Assembly (NCBI RefSeq): GCF_001729785.1
Contig: NZ_CP017183.1
Location: 1,922,001 to 1,986,000, forward strand
Direction: 5' to 3'
From: Enterobacter hormaechei subsp. xiangfangensis
GTDB taxonomy: Bacteria > Pseudomonadota > Gammaproteobacteria > Enterobacterales > Enterobacteriaceae
DNA length: 64,000 nucleotides
Below the pieces are notes generated by a model. It did no database searches and was not told the DNA's origin. It worked only from the letters and a program-made list of their open reading frames with translations. Positions 18,921 through 28,269 of this stretch are shown here, piece after piece. The position numbers were made by a program, and so were the translations under genes. Position 1 is the stretch's first letter, and the number at the start of each line of letters is the position of its first letter.

Positions 18921-21900
18921 ATGATCCCACAGATTTCTCAGGCACCGGGCGTCGTTCAGCTGGTGCTTAATTTTTTGCAGGCACTGGAGCAACAGGGTTT
19001 TACAGGTGACACCGCTACCGATTATGCCGACAGGCTGACGATGGCGACCGATAACAGTATTTACCAGCTTCTTCCCGATGCCGTCGTTTTCCCGCGCTCT
19101 ACCGCCGATGTGGCGCTCATCGCCCGTCTGGCATCGCAGGAGCGTTTCAGCTCCCTGGTCTTCACCCCGCGTGGCGGCGGGACGGGTACCAATGGGCAGG
19201 CGCTGAACCAGGGCATCATCATTGATATGTCCCGCTATATGAACCGCATCATTGAGATCAACCCGGAAGAGGGGTGGGTGCGTGTGGAAGCGGGGGTGAT
19301 CAAAGATCAGTTGAATCAGTTTTTGAAACCTTACGGCTATTTTTTTGCGCCGGAGCTTTCCACCAGTAACCGCGCGACCATTGGCGGGATGATCAACACC
19401 GATGCCTCGGGGCAGGGCTCACTGGTCTACGGCAAAACCTCCGACCATGTTATGGGTGTGCGGGCGGTGCTGCTGGGGGGCGATATCCTCGATACCCAAC
19501 CGATGGCGATCGAGCTGGCCGAAACGCTGGCAAAAGAGAGCACCACCAGCGGACGGATTTATCGCACCGTGCTGGAGCGCTGCCGCGAAAATCGCGAGCT
19601 GATCCTTGACAAATTCCCGAAGCTAAACCGCTTCCTGACGGGCTACGATCTGCGACATGTCTTCAATGACGATATGAGCCAGTTTGATCTTACCCGCGTA
19701 CTGACCGGGTCAGAAGGGACGCTGGCCTTCATCACCGAAGCGCGTCTGGATATCACCCGGTTGCCAAAGGTGCGCCGTCTGGTGAACGTCAAATACAACT
19801 CCTTTGACTCGGCGCTGCGTAATGCACCGTTTATGGTGGAGGCGCGGGCGCTGTCGGTGGAAACCGTCGATTCAAAAGTCCTGAACCTGGCCCGGGAGGA
19901 TATTGTCTGGCATTCGGTGAGCGAACTGATTACCGACGTGCCGGATAAAGAGATGCTCGGCCTGAACATCGTCGAGTTCGCCGGGGATGACGCAGAGCTG
20001 ATTGAGAGCCAGGTAAGCACGCTCTGCCAGCGTCTGGACGAGCTGATTGCGCAGGGGGAAGGCGGCGTCATTGGCTGGCAGCTGTGTAACGATCTCTCCG
20101 GCATCGAGCGAATCTACGCGATGCGTAAAAAGGCGGTGGGGCTGCTCGGCAACGCGAAAGGGGCGGCGAAGCCGATTCCGTTTGCGGAAGATACCTGCGT
20201 GCCGCCGGAACATCTGGCGGATTATATCGTGGAGTTTCGCGCGCTGCTCGACGGCCATGGTCTGAGCTATGGCATGTTCGGGCACGTTGACGCGGGCGTG
20301 CTGCACGTGCGCCCGGCGCTGGACATGTGCGATCCGCAGCAGGAGATCCTGATGAAGGCGATCTCCGACGAGGTCGTGGCCCTCACGGCCAAATACGGCG
20401 GTTTGCTGTGGGGCGAGCACGGTAAGGGGTTCCGCGCCGAGTACAGCCCGGCCTTTTTTGGCGAACAGCTCTACGCCGAGCTGCGTAAGGTGAAGGCCGC
20501 GTTCGATCCTGATAACCGCCTCAATCCGGGAAAAATCTGCCCGCCGGAGGGCGTTGATGCGCCGATGTTGCAGGTGGATGCCGTTAAGCGCGGCACCTAT
20601 GACCGCCAAATTCCGATTGCGGTACGCGCTTCCTGGCGCGGCGCGATGGAGTGTAACGGCAACGGGCTGTGCTTTAACTTCGATGTGAAAAGCCCGATGT
20701 GTCCGTCGATGAAAATCACCAGCAGCCGCATCCACTCCCCAAAAGGGCGTGCCACGCTGGTGCGCGAATGGCTGCGCCTGCTGGCCGACCGCGGCGTTGA
20801 CCCGCTCAAGCTGGAACAGGAGCTGCCGGAAAAACGCGCCAGCCTGCGCGGGCTTATCGAACGCACCCGCAACAGCTGGCATGCGAACAAAGGCGAATAC
20901 GATTTCTCGCATGAGGTGAAAGAGGCGATGTCCGGCTGCCTGGCGTGTAAGGCGTGTTCAACCCAGTGCCCAATTAAAATTGACGTACCGGAATTCCGTT
21001 CCCGCTTCCTCCAGCTGTACCACACGCGTTATCTGCGCCCGATGCGCGATCATCTGGTAGCGACGGTGGAGAGTTACGCGCCGCTGATGGCCCGTGCGCC
21101 AAAAACCTTTAACTTCTTTATCAACCAGCCACTGGTGCGAAAACTGTCTGAAAAACATATCGGCATGGTGGATCTGCCGCTGCTGTCGGTGCCATCGCTC
21201 CAGCGTCGGCTGGTGGGGCACCGCTCGGCGAATATGACCCTGGAACAACTGGAAGCATTAAGCCCTGAGCAGAAAGCGAAGGTGGTGCTGGTGGTGCAGG
21301 ATCCGTTTACCAGCTATTACGATGCGCAGGTGGTGGCCGATTTTGTCCGACTGGCCGAGAAAATCGGCTACCAGCCGGTGGTGCTGCCGTTCTCGCCGAA
21401 CGGCAAGGCGCAGCACATTAAAGGCTTCCTCACCCGCTTTGCGAAAACCGCGCAGAAAACTTCAGATTTTCTGAATCGCGTGGCGCAGCTCGGCATGCCG
21501 ATGGTGGGCGTCGATCCGGCGCTGGTGCTCTGTTACCGGGACGAATATAAGCAGACGCTCGGCGATAAGCGCGGTGATTTTCAGGTCTTACTGGTACACG
21601 AGTGGCTGCCTGCGGTGCTGACGCAAACGCCCCCTCAGGAGGTCAGCGGAGAATCCTGGTACCTGTTTGGGCACTGCACCGAAGTGACGGCGCTGCCGAC
21701 GGCGCCTGCCCAGTGGGCTTCTATCTTCGCCCGGTTTGGCGCGAAGCTGGAAAGCGTCAACGTGGGCTGCTGCGGTATGGCCGGAACCTACGGCCATGAA
21801 GTCAAAAACCACGCTAATTCGCTCGGCATTTACGAGCTGTCCTGGCATCAGGCGATGCAGCGCCTGCCACGCAACCGCTGTCTGGCGACGGGCTACTCCT

Positions 21901-21977
21901 GCCGCAGCCAGGTGAAACGGGTGGAAGGTAACGGCGTCCGCCATCCATTGCAGGCTTTACTGGAGATTATCGGATGA
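18921..21977 (+). CDS. ydiJ: FAD-linked oxidoreductase YdiJ (D-2-hydroxyglutarate dehydrogenase type)
   Basis: A 1018-residue flavo-iron-sulfur protein of the same length as E. coli YdiJ. Parts in order: FAD-binding PCMH-type domain ([32 protein letters not shown]), FAD-oxidase C-terminal domain ([38 protein letters not shown]), a [4Fe-4S] domain with [20 protein letters not shown], and a C-terminal CCG-type domain ([14 protein letters not shown]). E. coli YdiJ has been described as a D-2-hydroxyglutarate dehydrogenase. The start at 18921 ([12 protein letters not shown]) is taken over an in-frame one 63 bases upstream because it gives the E. coli length. Its stop overlaps menI by four bases. 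Confidence 0.93.
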   Translation: MIPQISQAPGVVQLVLNFLQALEQQGFTGDTATDYADRLTMATDNSIYQLLPDAVVFPRSTADVALIARLASQERFSSLVFTPRGGGTGTNGQALNQGIIIDMSRYMNRIIEINPEEGWVRVEAGVIKDQLNQFLKPYGYFFAPELSTSNRATIGGMINTDASGQGSLVYGKTSDHVMGVRAVLLGGDILDTQPMAIELAETLAKESTTSGRIYRTVLERCRENRELILDKFPKLNRFLTGYDLRHVFNDDMSQFDLTRVLTGSEGTLAFITEARLDITRLPKVRRLVNVKYNSFDSALRNAPFMVEARALSVETVDSKVLNLAREDIVWHSVSELITDVPDKEMLGLNIVEFAGDDAELIESQVSTLCQRLDELIAQGEGGVIGWQLCNDLSGIERIYAMRKKAVGLLGNAKGAAKPIPFAEDTCVPPEHLADYIVEFRALLDGHGLSYGMFGHVDAGVLHVRPALDMCDPQQEILMKAISDEVVALTAKYGGLLWGEHGKGFRAEYSPAFFGEQLYAELRKVKAAFDPDNRLNPGKICPPEGVDAPMLQVDAVKRGTYDRQIPIAVRASWRGAMECNGNGLCFNFDVKSPMCPSMKITSSRIHSPKGRATLVREWLRLLADRGVDPLKLEQELPEKRASLRGLIERTRNSWHANKGEYDFSHEVKEAMSGCLACKACSTQCPIKIDVPEFRSRFLQLYHTRYLRPMRDHLVATVESYAPLMARAPKTFNFFINQPLVRKLSEKHIGMVDLPLLSVPSLQRRLVGHRSANMTLEQLEALSPEQKAKVVLVVQDPFTSYYDAQVVADFVRLAEKIGYQPVVLPFSPNGKAQHIKGFLTRFAKTAQKTSDFLNRVAQLGMPMVGVDPALVLCYRDEYKQTLGDKRGDFQVLLVHEWLPAVLTQTPPQEVSGESWYLFGHCTEVTALPTAPAQWASIFARFGAKLESVNVGCCGMAGTYGHEVKNHANSLGIYELSWHQAMQRLPRNRCLATGYSCRSQVKRVEGNGVRHPLQALLEIIG

Positions 21978-22384
21978 TCTGGAAACGTGCGGTCACGCTG
22001 GAGGCCTTAAATGCCATGGGCGCGGAGAACATGGTCGGTTTGCTGGACATCCAGTTCACGCGCATTGGCGACAACGAACTGGAAGCGACGATGCCGGTAG
22101 ACTGCCGTACTCATCAACCGTTTGGCCTGTTACACGGCGGCGCGTCCGTCGTGCTGGCCGAAACGCTGGGATCGGTGGCGGGCTACCTGTGTACGGAAGG
22201 AGAGCAGAAGGTGGTAGGTCTGGAGGTCAATGCCAACCACATCCGCTCCGTTCGCAGCGGGCGCGTGCGCGGCGTCTGCCGGGCGCTGCATGCCGGAAGC
22301 CGTCATCAGGTGTGGCAGATTGATATCCTGGACGAGCAGGATCGCCTGTGTTGTTCATCAAGGCTGACGACGGCCGTTGTGTAA
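21974..22384 (+). CDS. menI: 1,4-dihydroxy-2-naphthoyl-CoA hydrolase MenI (YdiI)
   Basis: A 136-residue hotdog-fold thioesterase with the family pattern [20 protein letters not shown], in which the Glu is the catalytic base. It releases CoA from DHNA-CoA in menaquinone synthesis. ATGA overlap with ydiJ indicates coupled translation, as in E. coli. The length equals E. coli YdiI. Confidence 0.93.
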   Translation: MIWKRAVTLEALNAMGAENMVGLLDIQFTRIGDNELEATMPVDCRTHQPFGLLHGGASVVLAETLGSVAGYLCTEGEQKVVGLEVNANHIRSVRSGRVRGVCRALHAGSRHQVWQIDILDEQDRLCCSSRLTTAVV

Positions 22385-22430
22385 AGTTTCCGGATGTCTT
22401 GCTTTTGGTCAAAAATTAGCCGCCTGATTG

Positions 22431-22439
22431 TGATATACT
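22431..22439 (+). promoter_or_regulatory. Candidate extended -10 promoter of ydiH
   Basis: TGATATACT is an extended -10 element (TGnTATAAT with one mismatch) 30 bases before the ydiH ATG. No clear -35 box is seen, which extended -10 promoters do not need. Confidence 0.4.
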
Positions 22440-22469
22440 GGTCACGTTTTGAACATAAGCGAGGACATC

Positions 22470-22664
22470 ATGGATACTGAAATAACCCCAACACAGCTGG
22501 CAATTGAATATTTACGTCGCGATAAAAGCAATCTGTCTCCCGCGCAGTACCTGAAAAAGCTGAAACAGCTTGAGCTGGAATTTACGGATTTGCTGGCGCT
22601 CTCTTCAAACGAACTGAAAGAAGAGATCTACTTTGCCTGGCGGTTGGGCGTTCACGTCCATTAA
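22470..22664 (+). CDS. ydiH: Small conserved protein YdiH
   Basis: A 64-residue protein matching E. coli YdiH over most of its length (TQLAIEYLRRDKSNLSPAQY, LKQLELEFTDLLALSS, ELKEEIYFAWRLGVH). It appears helical and soluble. Its function is unknown to me. The ATG at 22470 has a GAGGA site; the seven codons upstream are open but have none. The accessory segment begins right after its terminator. Confidence 0.88.
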   Translation: MDTEITPTQLAIEYLRRDKSNLSPAQYLKKLKQLELEFTDLLALSSNELKEEIYFAWRLGVHVH

Positions 22665-22673
22665 GCAGTGAAG

Positions 22674-22700
22674 AAAAGGCCGCAAGCGCGGCCTTTTTTG
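22674..22700. terminator. Bidirectional terminator after ydiH
   Basis: AAAA-GGCCGC-AAGC-GCGGCC-TTTTTT forms a strong hairpin with A and T runs on both sides. It serves ydiH (plus) and the convergent Crp-like regulator (minus), and marks the boundary between conserved backbone and accessory DNA. Confidence 0.85.
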
Positions 22701-22710
22701 TGTCTGACAT

Positions 22711-23340
22711 TCAGTATCTGGCAGGCAGTTTATTAATTTTAATCAGCCGGCCTTCTTCCATTTCGATGAACCCGCCCGTTTTCAGGTCAGCCAGGATCCG
22801 CATTACGCCGCTGCGGGAAAGCTGGGTTTTATCCCTGATATACCTTTCCGCCGTCACGCTACGTCGGTAGCTGTCATCTTCCTGCATCAGCAGCACGAGC
22901 TGCTGGCGAATCATCTCGTACGCGGTTGGCGCGCCTTTCGGCATGACGTTGTGATAAAGCCGGTTATAGACAAACATTAGATGATTAGAAAGCAGCCCCC
23001 ACAGCGCCTTCTCTTTGATAATTTCAGCCACCCGATCGGTCGTGAGCACACCAATCAGGCAAGGCGTTACCGTTCGAAGGTAGTCGGTAAAATAGATGTC
23101 CGTCAGGTTAGCGAGGCCAAACAGGGCGGGACTGCGCGCCGTCGAAAGCATCATGTCGTCGCTTCTTCTGTATATGGCGACCGTGCCGTCAAGAATTAAA
23201 TAACACATGCTCTGCCCGTTTACCTGGAGATTAAGTTGCTCGCCGGGATCGGTTTTATGCGTGGTGCAGTGCGGCTGTAAATGAGAAATCAGTTCCTGAG
23301 CATAGGGAGATCCGCGATGCGATGGTTTGTCAGAAGACAT
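22711..23340 (-). CDS. Crp-like winged-helix regulator (fimbria-linked, copy 2)
   Basis: A 209-residue protein with a cNMP-binding-like barrel (about 20-120) and a C-terminal winged helix. The recognition region IRDKTQLSRSGVMRILADLK resembles the SRETVGRILKML helix of CRP. The cAMP-contact signature of CRP (GE..L then RSA) is missing, so a different or no ligand is expected. It is a diverged duplicate of the next gene; both end in KINKLPARY or EIHHLPRKY and belong to the IprA/YaiV-like type of Crp relatives. The start at 23340 has an AGG site at good spacing; a GTG at 23394 is the alternative. It probably regulates the adjacent fimbrial operon, by inference from position. Confidence 0.7.
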   Translation of the reverse strand: MSSDKPSHRGSPYAQELISHLQPHCTTHKTDPGEQLNLQVNGQSMCYLILDGTVAIYRRSDDMMLSTARSPALFGLANLTDIYFTDYLRTVTPCLIGVLTTDRVAEIIKEKALWGLLSNHLMFVYNRLYHNVMPKGAPTAYEMIRQQLVLLMQEDDSYRRSVTAERYIRDKTQLSRSGVMRILADLKTGGFIEMEEGRLIKINKLPARY

Positions 23341-23417
23341 AGCGTTAACCTGGAAAGAGACTGTACTCTCTATAGTGTCGCTCTTCTTTTCCACCTTCTC
23401 CAGAGATAAATACAGCC

Positions 23418-24077
23418 TCAGTATTTACGGGGTAAGTGATGGATCTCTACTAGAACGCCACGCTCCATGGTGATGTATTTCCCCGTCCGCAACTCCGCGA
23501 GGATCCGCATAATGCCACTGCGTGAAAGATAGGTGCGGCTTTTGATATAGGCTGCGGCGGTAATGTTTTGTCTAATGGCTTCCGGCTCCTGCATCAACTC
23601 AACCAGCTGAAAGCGGATAATGTCATAAGCCGACATTTGCGATATCTGGGCGCAATGTTCGTAAACGCGCGATGCGGTATAGATCAGCAGGTTTGAGAAG
23701 TGCTCCCATAAATTCTGTTGTGCGACAACATGATTGAAACGCGCCAGCGAAACGCTGGCCACCTCTGAGGTTTCCAGCGCTCTGACGTACAGGTGCTCAG
23801 ACGATAACTGGCTGCTCACGCCGAGTATAAATGGCGCAGATTCAGAATTTAAGACGATACCGTCCCCGCGACGGTGCAACGCCACGCTGCCATGCAACAG
23901 TAAAAAGCATTGACGGGTATCGCCGGAGCAATAATGGATAATTTCTCCTCTGGCAATAATGCCTCTCTCCGCATGCGGCAAAACATTATCGATTATTTTT
24001 TCAATGTGCTTAAAAGGCTTAGCGCCGAGCACTGTTGATTTATCAATTTCTGACTCAGGCGCGAATCGGGTATTCAT
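23418..24077 (-). CDS. Crp-like winged-helix regulator (fimbria-linked, copy 1)
   Basis: A 219-residue paralogue of the preceding protein: effector-like barrel with LLLHGSVALHRRGDGIVLNS and a winged helix with KSRTYLSRSGIMRILAELRT. The recognition helix is nearly the same as in its neighbour, so both could read the same operator. The ATG at 24077 follows a GAGG site; a GTG 12 bases upstream is less likely. The gene is transcribed away from the fimbrial operon, sharing the intergenic region that holds three copies of a 14-bp palindrome. 77 bp separate the two regulator genes. Confidence 0.72.
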   Translation of the reverse strand: MNTRFAPESEIDKSTVLGAKPFKHIEKIIDNVLPHAERGIIARGEIIHYCSGDTRQCFLLLHGSVALHRRGDGIVLNSESAPFILGVSSQLSSEHLYVRALETSEVASVSLARFNHVVAQQNLWEHFSNLLIYTASRVYEHCAQISQMSAYDIIRFQLVELMQEPEAIRQNITAAAYIKSRTYLSRSGIMRILAELRTGKYITMERGVLVEIHHLPRKY

Positions 24078-24165
24078 TTGAGACCTCACTGACTGATGCG
24101 ATCATTTTTTGATCGGCATAAAGAATTATCTTAAAAAACAGCAGGTCAGGGAATGTTTGCAGCGA

Positions 24166-24179
24166 GTCTAATTATAGAC
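24166..24179. promoter_or_regulatory. Palindromic operator copy 1 (GTCTA-N4-TAGAC)
   Basis: GTCTAATTATAGAC is a perfect palindrome with 5-base arms, the first of three in the regulator-fimbria intergenic region. It lies 89 bases upstream of the divergent Crp-like gene. Arm spacing of about one helical turn suits a dimeric helix-turn-helix protein. Confidence 0.6.
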
Positions 24180-24230
24180 TTATCTTTTTTTAAGCGTTAA
24201 TTAATTGAAATTGCAACTTTTTTTGTTCAG

Positions 24231-24244
24231 GTCTAAAAGTAGAC
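24231..24244. promoter_or_regulatory. Palindromic operator copy 2 (GTCTA-N4-TAGAC)
   Basis: GTCTAAAAGTAGAC has the same perfect arms as copies 1 and 3. It starts 65 bases after copy 1, close to six helical turns. The spacers of the three copies differ, while the arms do not, which is what selection for protein binding would leave. Confidence 0.6.
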
Positions 24245-24303
24245 TGTGGACATTATTCTTAAGCTATTTCCGAGTGAATATGTTTTTTATTTGTTAAAAG
24301 AGG

Positions 24304-24317
24304 GTCTACAGCTAGAC
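24304..24317. promoter_or_regulatory. Palindromic operator copy 3 (GTCTA-N4-TAGAC)
   Basis: GTCTACAGCTAGAC starts 73 bases (seven turns) after copy 2 and 128 bases before the pilin gene. It is just upstream of a weak promoter-like pair (TTGATT at 24325, TATAAA at 24350, spacing 19). The rest of the 354-bp gap 24078-24431 is AT-rich with no ORF. Confidence 0.6.
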
Positions 24318-24431
24318 CTCAAAATTGATTGTATGCGGAAAAGGAGTTGTATAAATTTTGACTCGTCGGAAGGGGGTTAATTTCTGCAACTGAATGTCGG
24401 TAATAAATAGAGTAATACGGGATATAAAATT

Positions 24432-24962
24432 ATGAATAAAAAATTGATGATGGCAATGTTAGCGGCAGGTTCTGTACTCACTATGACCAATGCATTGGCA
24501 GCGGCCGGTACCGTTAATTTTAACGGAAATATTCTGGATTCTGCCTGCGACGTTGATGTGGCATCCCAGAATCAGGTGGTGGTATTGGGCGATTATTATA
24601 AAACGGAATTCCCGACAACCGGGGCGAGAACGGCTGCGACGCAGTTTAATATTATTTTGAAAAACTGTCCGGTAACGGTCACCAATGCAAAAGTCCGTTT
24701 TGATGGCACGCCGGATTTAACCAACGCCAGCCTGCTGGCGATTGATACGTCCGTGGCGGGAGCGGCTACCGGGGTGGCGATTAACCTGATGACGGCAGAT
24801 AAAGCCGATCTGCCGCTGCACGGCAGCAACAGCTATACCTACGCACTCAGCAGTACGGCTGATAATACGCTGAGCTTCTACGCGCAGTATATTTCCACCG
24901 CGGCATCCGTTACCGCGGGCCCGGCTAACTCGGTCGCGAACTTCTCTGTGGTGTACAACTAA
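24432..24962 (+). CDS. Major fimbrial subunit (pilin)
   Basis: A 176-residue type 1-like pilin. It starts with a Sec signal peptide (cleavage near NALA-AAGTVNF) and opens the mature chain with GTVNFNGNILDSACDVD, the donor-strand and first-cysteine pattern of chaperone-usher pilins. The second cysteine is in LKNCPVTV. The C-terminus ANFSVVYN has the penultimate Tyr and alternating hydrophobics recognised by the chaperone. First gene of the fimbrial operon; being first and followed by a partial terminator, it is probably the most abundant subunit. Confidence 0.88.
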   Translation: MNKKLMMAMLAAGSVLTMTNALAAAGTVNFNGNILDSACDVDVASQNQVVVLGDYYKTEFPTTGARTAATQFNIILKNCPVTVTNAKVRFDGTPDLTNASLLAIDTSVAGAATGVAINLMTADKADLPLHGSNSYTYALSSTADNTLSFYAQYISTAASVTAGPANSVANFSVVYN

Positions 24963-24981
24963 GTCAATGGCAGTAATTAGC

Positions 24982-25007
24982 AGGGGGCCGCCTGGCCCCT
25001 TGTTTTA
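24982..25007 (+). terminator. Intra-operon hairpin after the pilin gene
   Basis: GGGGCC-GCCT-GGCCCC followed by TTGTTTT lies between the pilin and chaperone genes. It looks like a partial terminator or mRNA-stabilising hairpin that would give more pilin than chaperone and usher mRNA, as known for other fimbrial operons. Confidence 0.65.
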
Positions 25008-25019
25008 TGAGGTAAAAAA

Positions 25020-25697
25020 ATGCGTTTTATCACCACAACGGGCCTGGTTATGGCGCTGTTACCGCTGACGTTAACATCCGCCAGTGCAGGAGTAATTATT
25101 GGCGGCACCCGTGTTATTTTTGATGGGGCTAAAAAAGAAGCGTCAATAAATATTACGAATCCTGATAACGGTCCTTATTTAATTCAGTCGTGGATAGATG
25201 TTCAGGATGAACAATCGGGTAAAGCGCCTTTTATTATTACTCCTCCGCTGTATCGGCTGGACGGCGGACAAAAAAACCTCGAGCGTATTGTCATGACAGG
25301 CTCTCTGCCTCAAGGGCAGGAGAGTTTATTCTGGCTGAACATCAAAGCTATTCCGTCAGCCTCTAAGCAGATGAACTCGCTGCAAATTGCCGTCAAAACG
25401 CGCATCAAATTAATTTATCGACCAGAGGCTCTTCGTGCGTCTACCCCCGAGGAGCAGGCCAATAAATTAACCTGGCGTCGTGCGGGAAATACCCTTCTGG
25501 TTAATAATCCAACGCCGTACGTTATCAATTTCAATGAAATTACGTTGGGTAATAAGAAACTTGACGATGTCACGTATGTGATGCCTTCGGGCACAGCCCG
25601 TTTCCCGTTACCGAATGGAACCAGTGGCAATACGCTGACGTTTAAAGTCATTAACGATTATGGCAGCCCTGGTGAATTACACCGGGCCAGTTTGTGA
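25020..25697 (+). CDS. Periplasmic fimbrial chaperone
   Basis: A 225-residue PapD/FimC-type chaperone. It has a Sec signal peptide (cleavage after SASA) and the family start GVIIGGTRVIFDGAKKEASI with NPDNGPYLIQSWID. The chaperone signature is seen in QESLFWLNIKAIPS, and KLIYRPEALR follows before the second Ig-like domain. It would cap pilin subunits by donor-strand complementation and deliver them to the usher. A GAGG site precedes the ATG. Confidence 0.92.
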   Translation: MRFITTTGLVMALLPLTLTSASAGVIIGGTRVIFDGAKKEASINITNPDNGPYLIQSWIDVQDEQSGKAPFIITPPLYRLDGGQKNLERIVMTGSLPQGQESLFWLNIKAIPSASKQMNSLQIAVKTRIKLIYRPEALRASTPEEQANKLTWRRAGNTLLVNNPTPYVINFNEITLGNKKLDDVTYVMPSGTARFPLPNGTSGNTLTFKVINDYGSPGELHRASL

Positions 25698-25724
25698 TCC
25701 TTACGCGTTAATCAGGTGCTCGTC

Positions 25725-28268
25725 ATGACAACGGCATTGAATACAATGCAGCCTGCGCGCCTGGCAATATTTATTGCCCTCGCGCTTGCTGGTGTCTCTT
25801 CCACACTGTATGCCAGTGAGACGTTTAATACGGAACTGGTTGAGCTGGATAATCCCGGAATGGGGAAAGCGGATTTATCTGCCTTTGAATCCGGCTCGCA
25901 GGCGCCCGGGACATACCATGTTGATATTATTCTTGACGATCGGCTGCTGGAAACGCGGGATATTCGTTTCATGGCAGTGAAGGATGCTAACGGCAGTGAA
26001 ACATTGCAGCCGTGCCTGAGTATCGGGCAGTTAAAAGCGTGGGGCGTGAAAACGGCGCTTTTCCCGCAGCTCGACGCCGCGGAAGGAGAATGCGCCGATC
26101 TCAGGGCGATTCCACAGGCCAGCGCGGATTTCCAGTTTGGCGCCCAGCGCCTGGCGATCAGCATCCCACAGGCGGCCATAGACCTGCCAGCGAGAGGTTA
26201 CGTTCCGCCGGATATGTGGGATGAAGGCATTACCGCGGCCATGCTCAACTACAGCCTGAGCGGGGCAAACAGCCGGGCAAGAAGCGGGGCAGGCACCCGC
26301 AGCGACAGCCAGTATGCAAACCTGCGGCCGGGGATCAACGTCGATCCCTGGCGGTTACGCAACTACACCACCTGGTCCCGCGATGCGTCCGGCCAGGATA
26401 AGTGGGACAACGTCTACACCTTGATGCAGCGCGCGATTATTCCCCTGCAAGCCCAGCTTACGCTCGGAGACAGTTCCGCGCCTGCCGATGTCTTTGACAG
26501 CATGCCGTTTCGCGGCGTCCAGCTGGCGTCCGACGACGATATGCTGCCGGATTCCCTGAAAGGCTATGCGCCGGTGGTGCGCGGTATTGCGCGAACTAAC
26601 GCGCAGGTCGTGGTGCGTCAGAATGGCTATCAAATCTACCAAAGCTACGTGGCGCCGGGCGCGTTTGAGATCGCGGATATGTATCCCACCGGCGGCGCGG
26701 GCGATCTTGATGTCACGATCGTCGAAGCCGATGGCAGTGAGCAACATTTCACCCTGCCGTACGCTTCGCTGCCGGTCCTGCAACGGGAGGGGCGACTGAA
26801 ATATGCCCTTACCGCCGGGCAATATCGCTCGTATAACCGTAGCGAGGAGAAAACCCCCTTCGGGCAACTGACCGGAATTTACGGCCTCCCTCACGGGATC
26901 ACGCTCTATGGCGGCGTCCAGGGGGCAGATAAGTACCAGTCGGCGGCTCTGGGGATGGGCAAGAACATGGGCGATCTCGGGGCTGTATCCGCAGACGTCA
27001 CTCAGGGCTGGTCAACGCCGGAGCATACCGCGAAAACAAGCGGTCAGTCGTGGCGGGCCAGATACAGCAAGAATTTTATCACTACCGGGACCAACTTTTC
27101 GATTGCCGGGTATCGCTACTCGACCCGCGGCTATTACGGGATGCAGGACGTCCTCGGTTCGTACGGCGACAGCAGCGCGCTTCAGGACAGGCGACGTAAC
27201 CGTGCCGAGCTGACGATGAGCCAGACGCTGGGGGACAACCTGGGCGCGCTTACCCTCAGTGCGGCGCGGGAAGATTACTGGAATGACGGTAAGTCGATGG
27301 CTTCGTGGAGCGTCGGCTATAGCAACTACTGGCACAACATCAGCTATGGCCTGACATGGACCTACAGCAAAAATGTCCGCTCAGCGTCAGAAAACCGCAA
27401 AAGCCAAAAAAACGCTGACCACGACCAGCTTCTGTCGTTCAACGTCAGCATTCCGCTGGATAAATTTTTGCCGCAGACATGGGCTAACTATGGCATGAAC
27501 GCCAGCAGCAATAACGGGACGACGCATAACGTCGGCCTGAACGGGGTGGCACTCGAGAACCGTGCCCTGAGCTGGAACGTCCAGCAGGGATATGGCACAG
27601 AGGGCGTGGGGAATACCGGCAACGTGAACGCGGACTATAAAGGCACCTATGGCGAAGTCACGGCAGGTTATGGTTATGACAAAAACAGTGAACGCCTGAA
27701 TTACGGGCTGCAAGGCGGCATTCTCGCCCATGCTGATGGCATCACGCTTTCCCAGCCGCTGGGGGAGACCAGCGTCTTAATCAAAGCCCCAGGCGCCTAC
27801 TACGTGGATATCCGCAATCAGCCCGGTGTACGAACAGATTTTCGCGGATATACGGTCGTGAGCAACCTTTCTGTCTACCGGAAAAACGATCTCACCCTCG
27901 ACCCGGAAACGATGCCGGACGATGTCGAGCTGGAGATCAACACCCGCACGGTGACGCCGACGCGGGGAGCGGTGGTGAGAGCCGATTATCTGCCGAAGTC
28001 AGGTCGCCGGGTGCTGATGACCTTGACCGATAACGACCGCGCCGTTCCGTTTGGGGCGGTGGTCACCCTTGTGGGAGATGAAAGCGGCAGTTTTATTGTC
28101 GGCGATCGCGGTCAGGTCTATTTAACCGGGATGCGCGAGCAGGGAACGTTAGTCGCCACATGGGGAAGTCAATCCAGCCAGCAATGCCGCGCTGATTTCA
28201 CGCTGCCGAATCACTCAACGTACGGTGGGATCGCTGATATGCGCGCCACCTGCCGTCAGGAACGCTAA
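25725..28268 (+). CDS. Outer-membrane fimbrial usher
   Basis: An 847-residue FimD/PapC-type usher. After the signal peptide (ending near LYAS) comes the N-terminal chaperone-binding domain (ETFNTELVELDNPGMGKADL), then the 24-strand barrel with plug (FRGVQLASDDDMLPDSLKGY, APVVRGIARTNAQVVVRQNG, YPTGGAGDLDVTIVEADGSE) and the C-terminal domains (RTVTPTRGAVVRADY, PFGAVVTL, GQVYLTG). Two Cys near the end (QCRADF, RATC) fit the usual disulfide. The ATG at 25725 is used over a GTG nine bases upstream because of the AGG spacing. The adhesin ATG follows after one base. Confidence 0.93.
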   Translation: MTTALNTMQPARLAIFIALALAGVSSTLYASETFNTELVELDNPGMGKADLSAFESGSQAPGTYHVDIILDDRLLETRDIRFMAVKDANGSETLQPCLSIGQLKAWGVKTALFPQLDAAEGECADLRAIPQASADFQFGAQRLAISIPQAAIDLPARGYVPPDMWDEGITAAMLNYSLSGANSRARSGAGTRSDSQYANLRPGINVDPWRLRNYTTWSRDASGQDKWDNVYTLMQRAIIPLQAQLTLGDSSAPADVFDSMPFRGVQLASDDDMLPDSLKGYAPVVRGIARTNAQVVVRQNGYQIYQSYVAPGAFEIADMYPTGGAGDLDVTIVEADGSEQHFTLPYASLPVLQREGRLKYALTAGQYRSYNRSEEKTPFGQLTGIYGLPHGITLYGGVQGADKYQSAALGMGKNMGDLGAVSADVTQGWSTPEHTAKTSGQSWRARYSKNFITTGTNFSIAGYRYSTRGYYGMQDVLGSYGDSSALQDRRRNRAELTMSQTLGDNLGALTLSAAREDYWNDGKSMASWSVGYSNYWHNISYGLTWTYSKNVRSASENRKSQKNADHDQLLSFNVSIPLDKFLPQTWANYGMNASSNNGTTHNVGLNGVALENRALSWNVQQGYGTEGVGNTGNVNADYKGTYGEVTAGYGYDKNSERLNYGLQGGILAHADGITLSQPLGETSVLIKAPGAYYVDIRNQPGVRTDFRGYTVVSNLSVYRKNDLTLDPETMPDDVELEINTRTVTPTRGAVVRADYLPKSGRRVLMTLTDNDRAVPFGAVVTLVGDESGSFIVGDRGQVYLTGMREQGTLVATWGSQSSQQCRADFTLPNHSTYGGIADMRATCRQER

Positions 28269-28269
28269 C

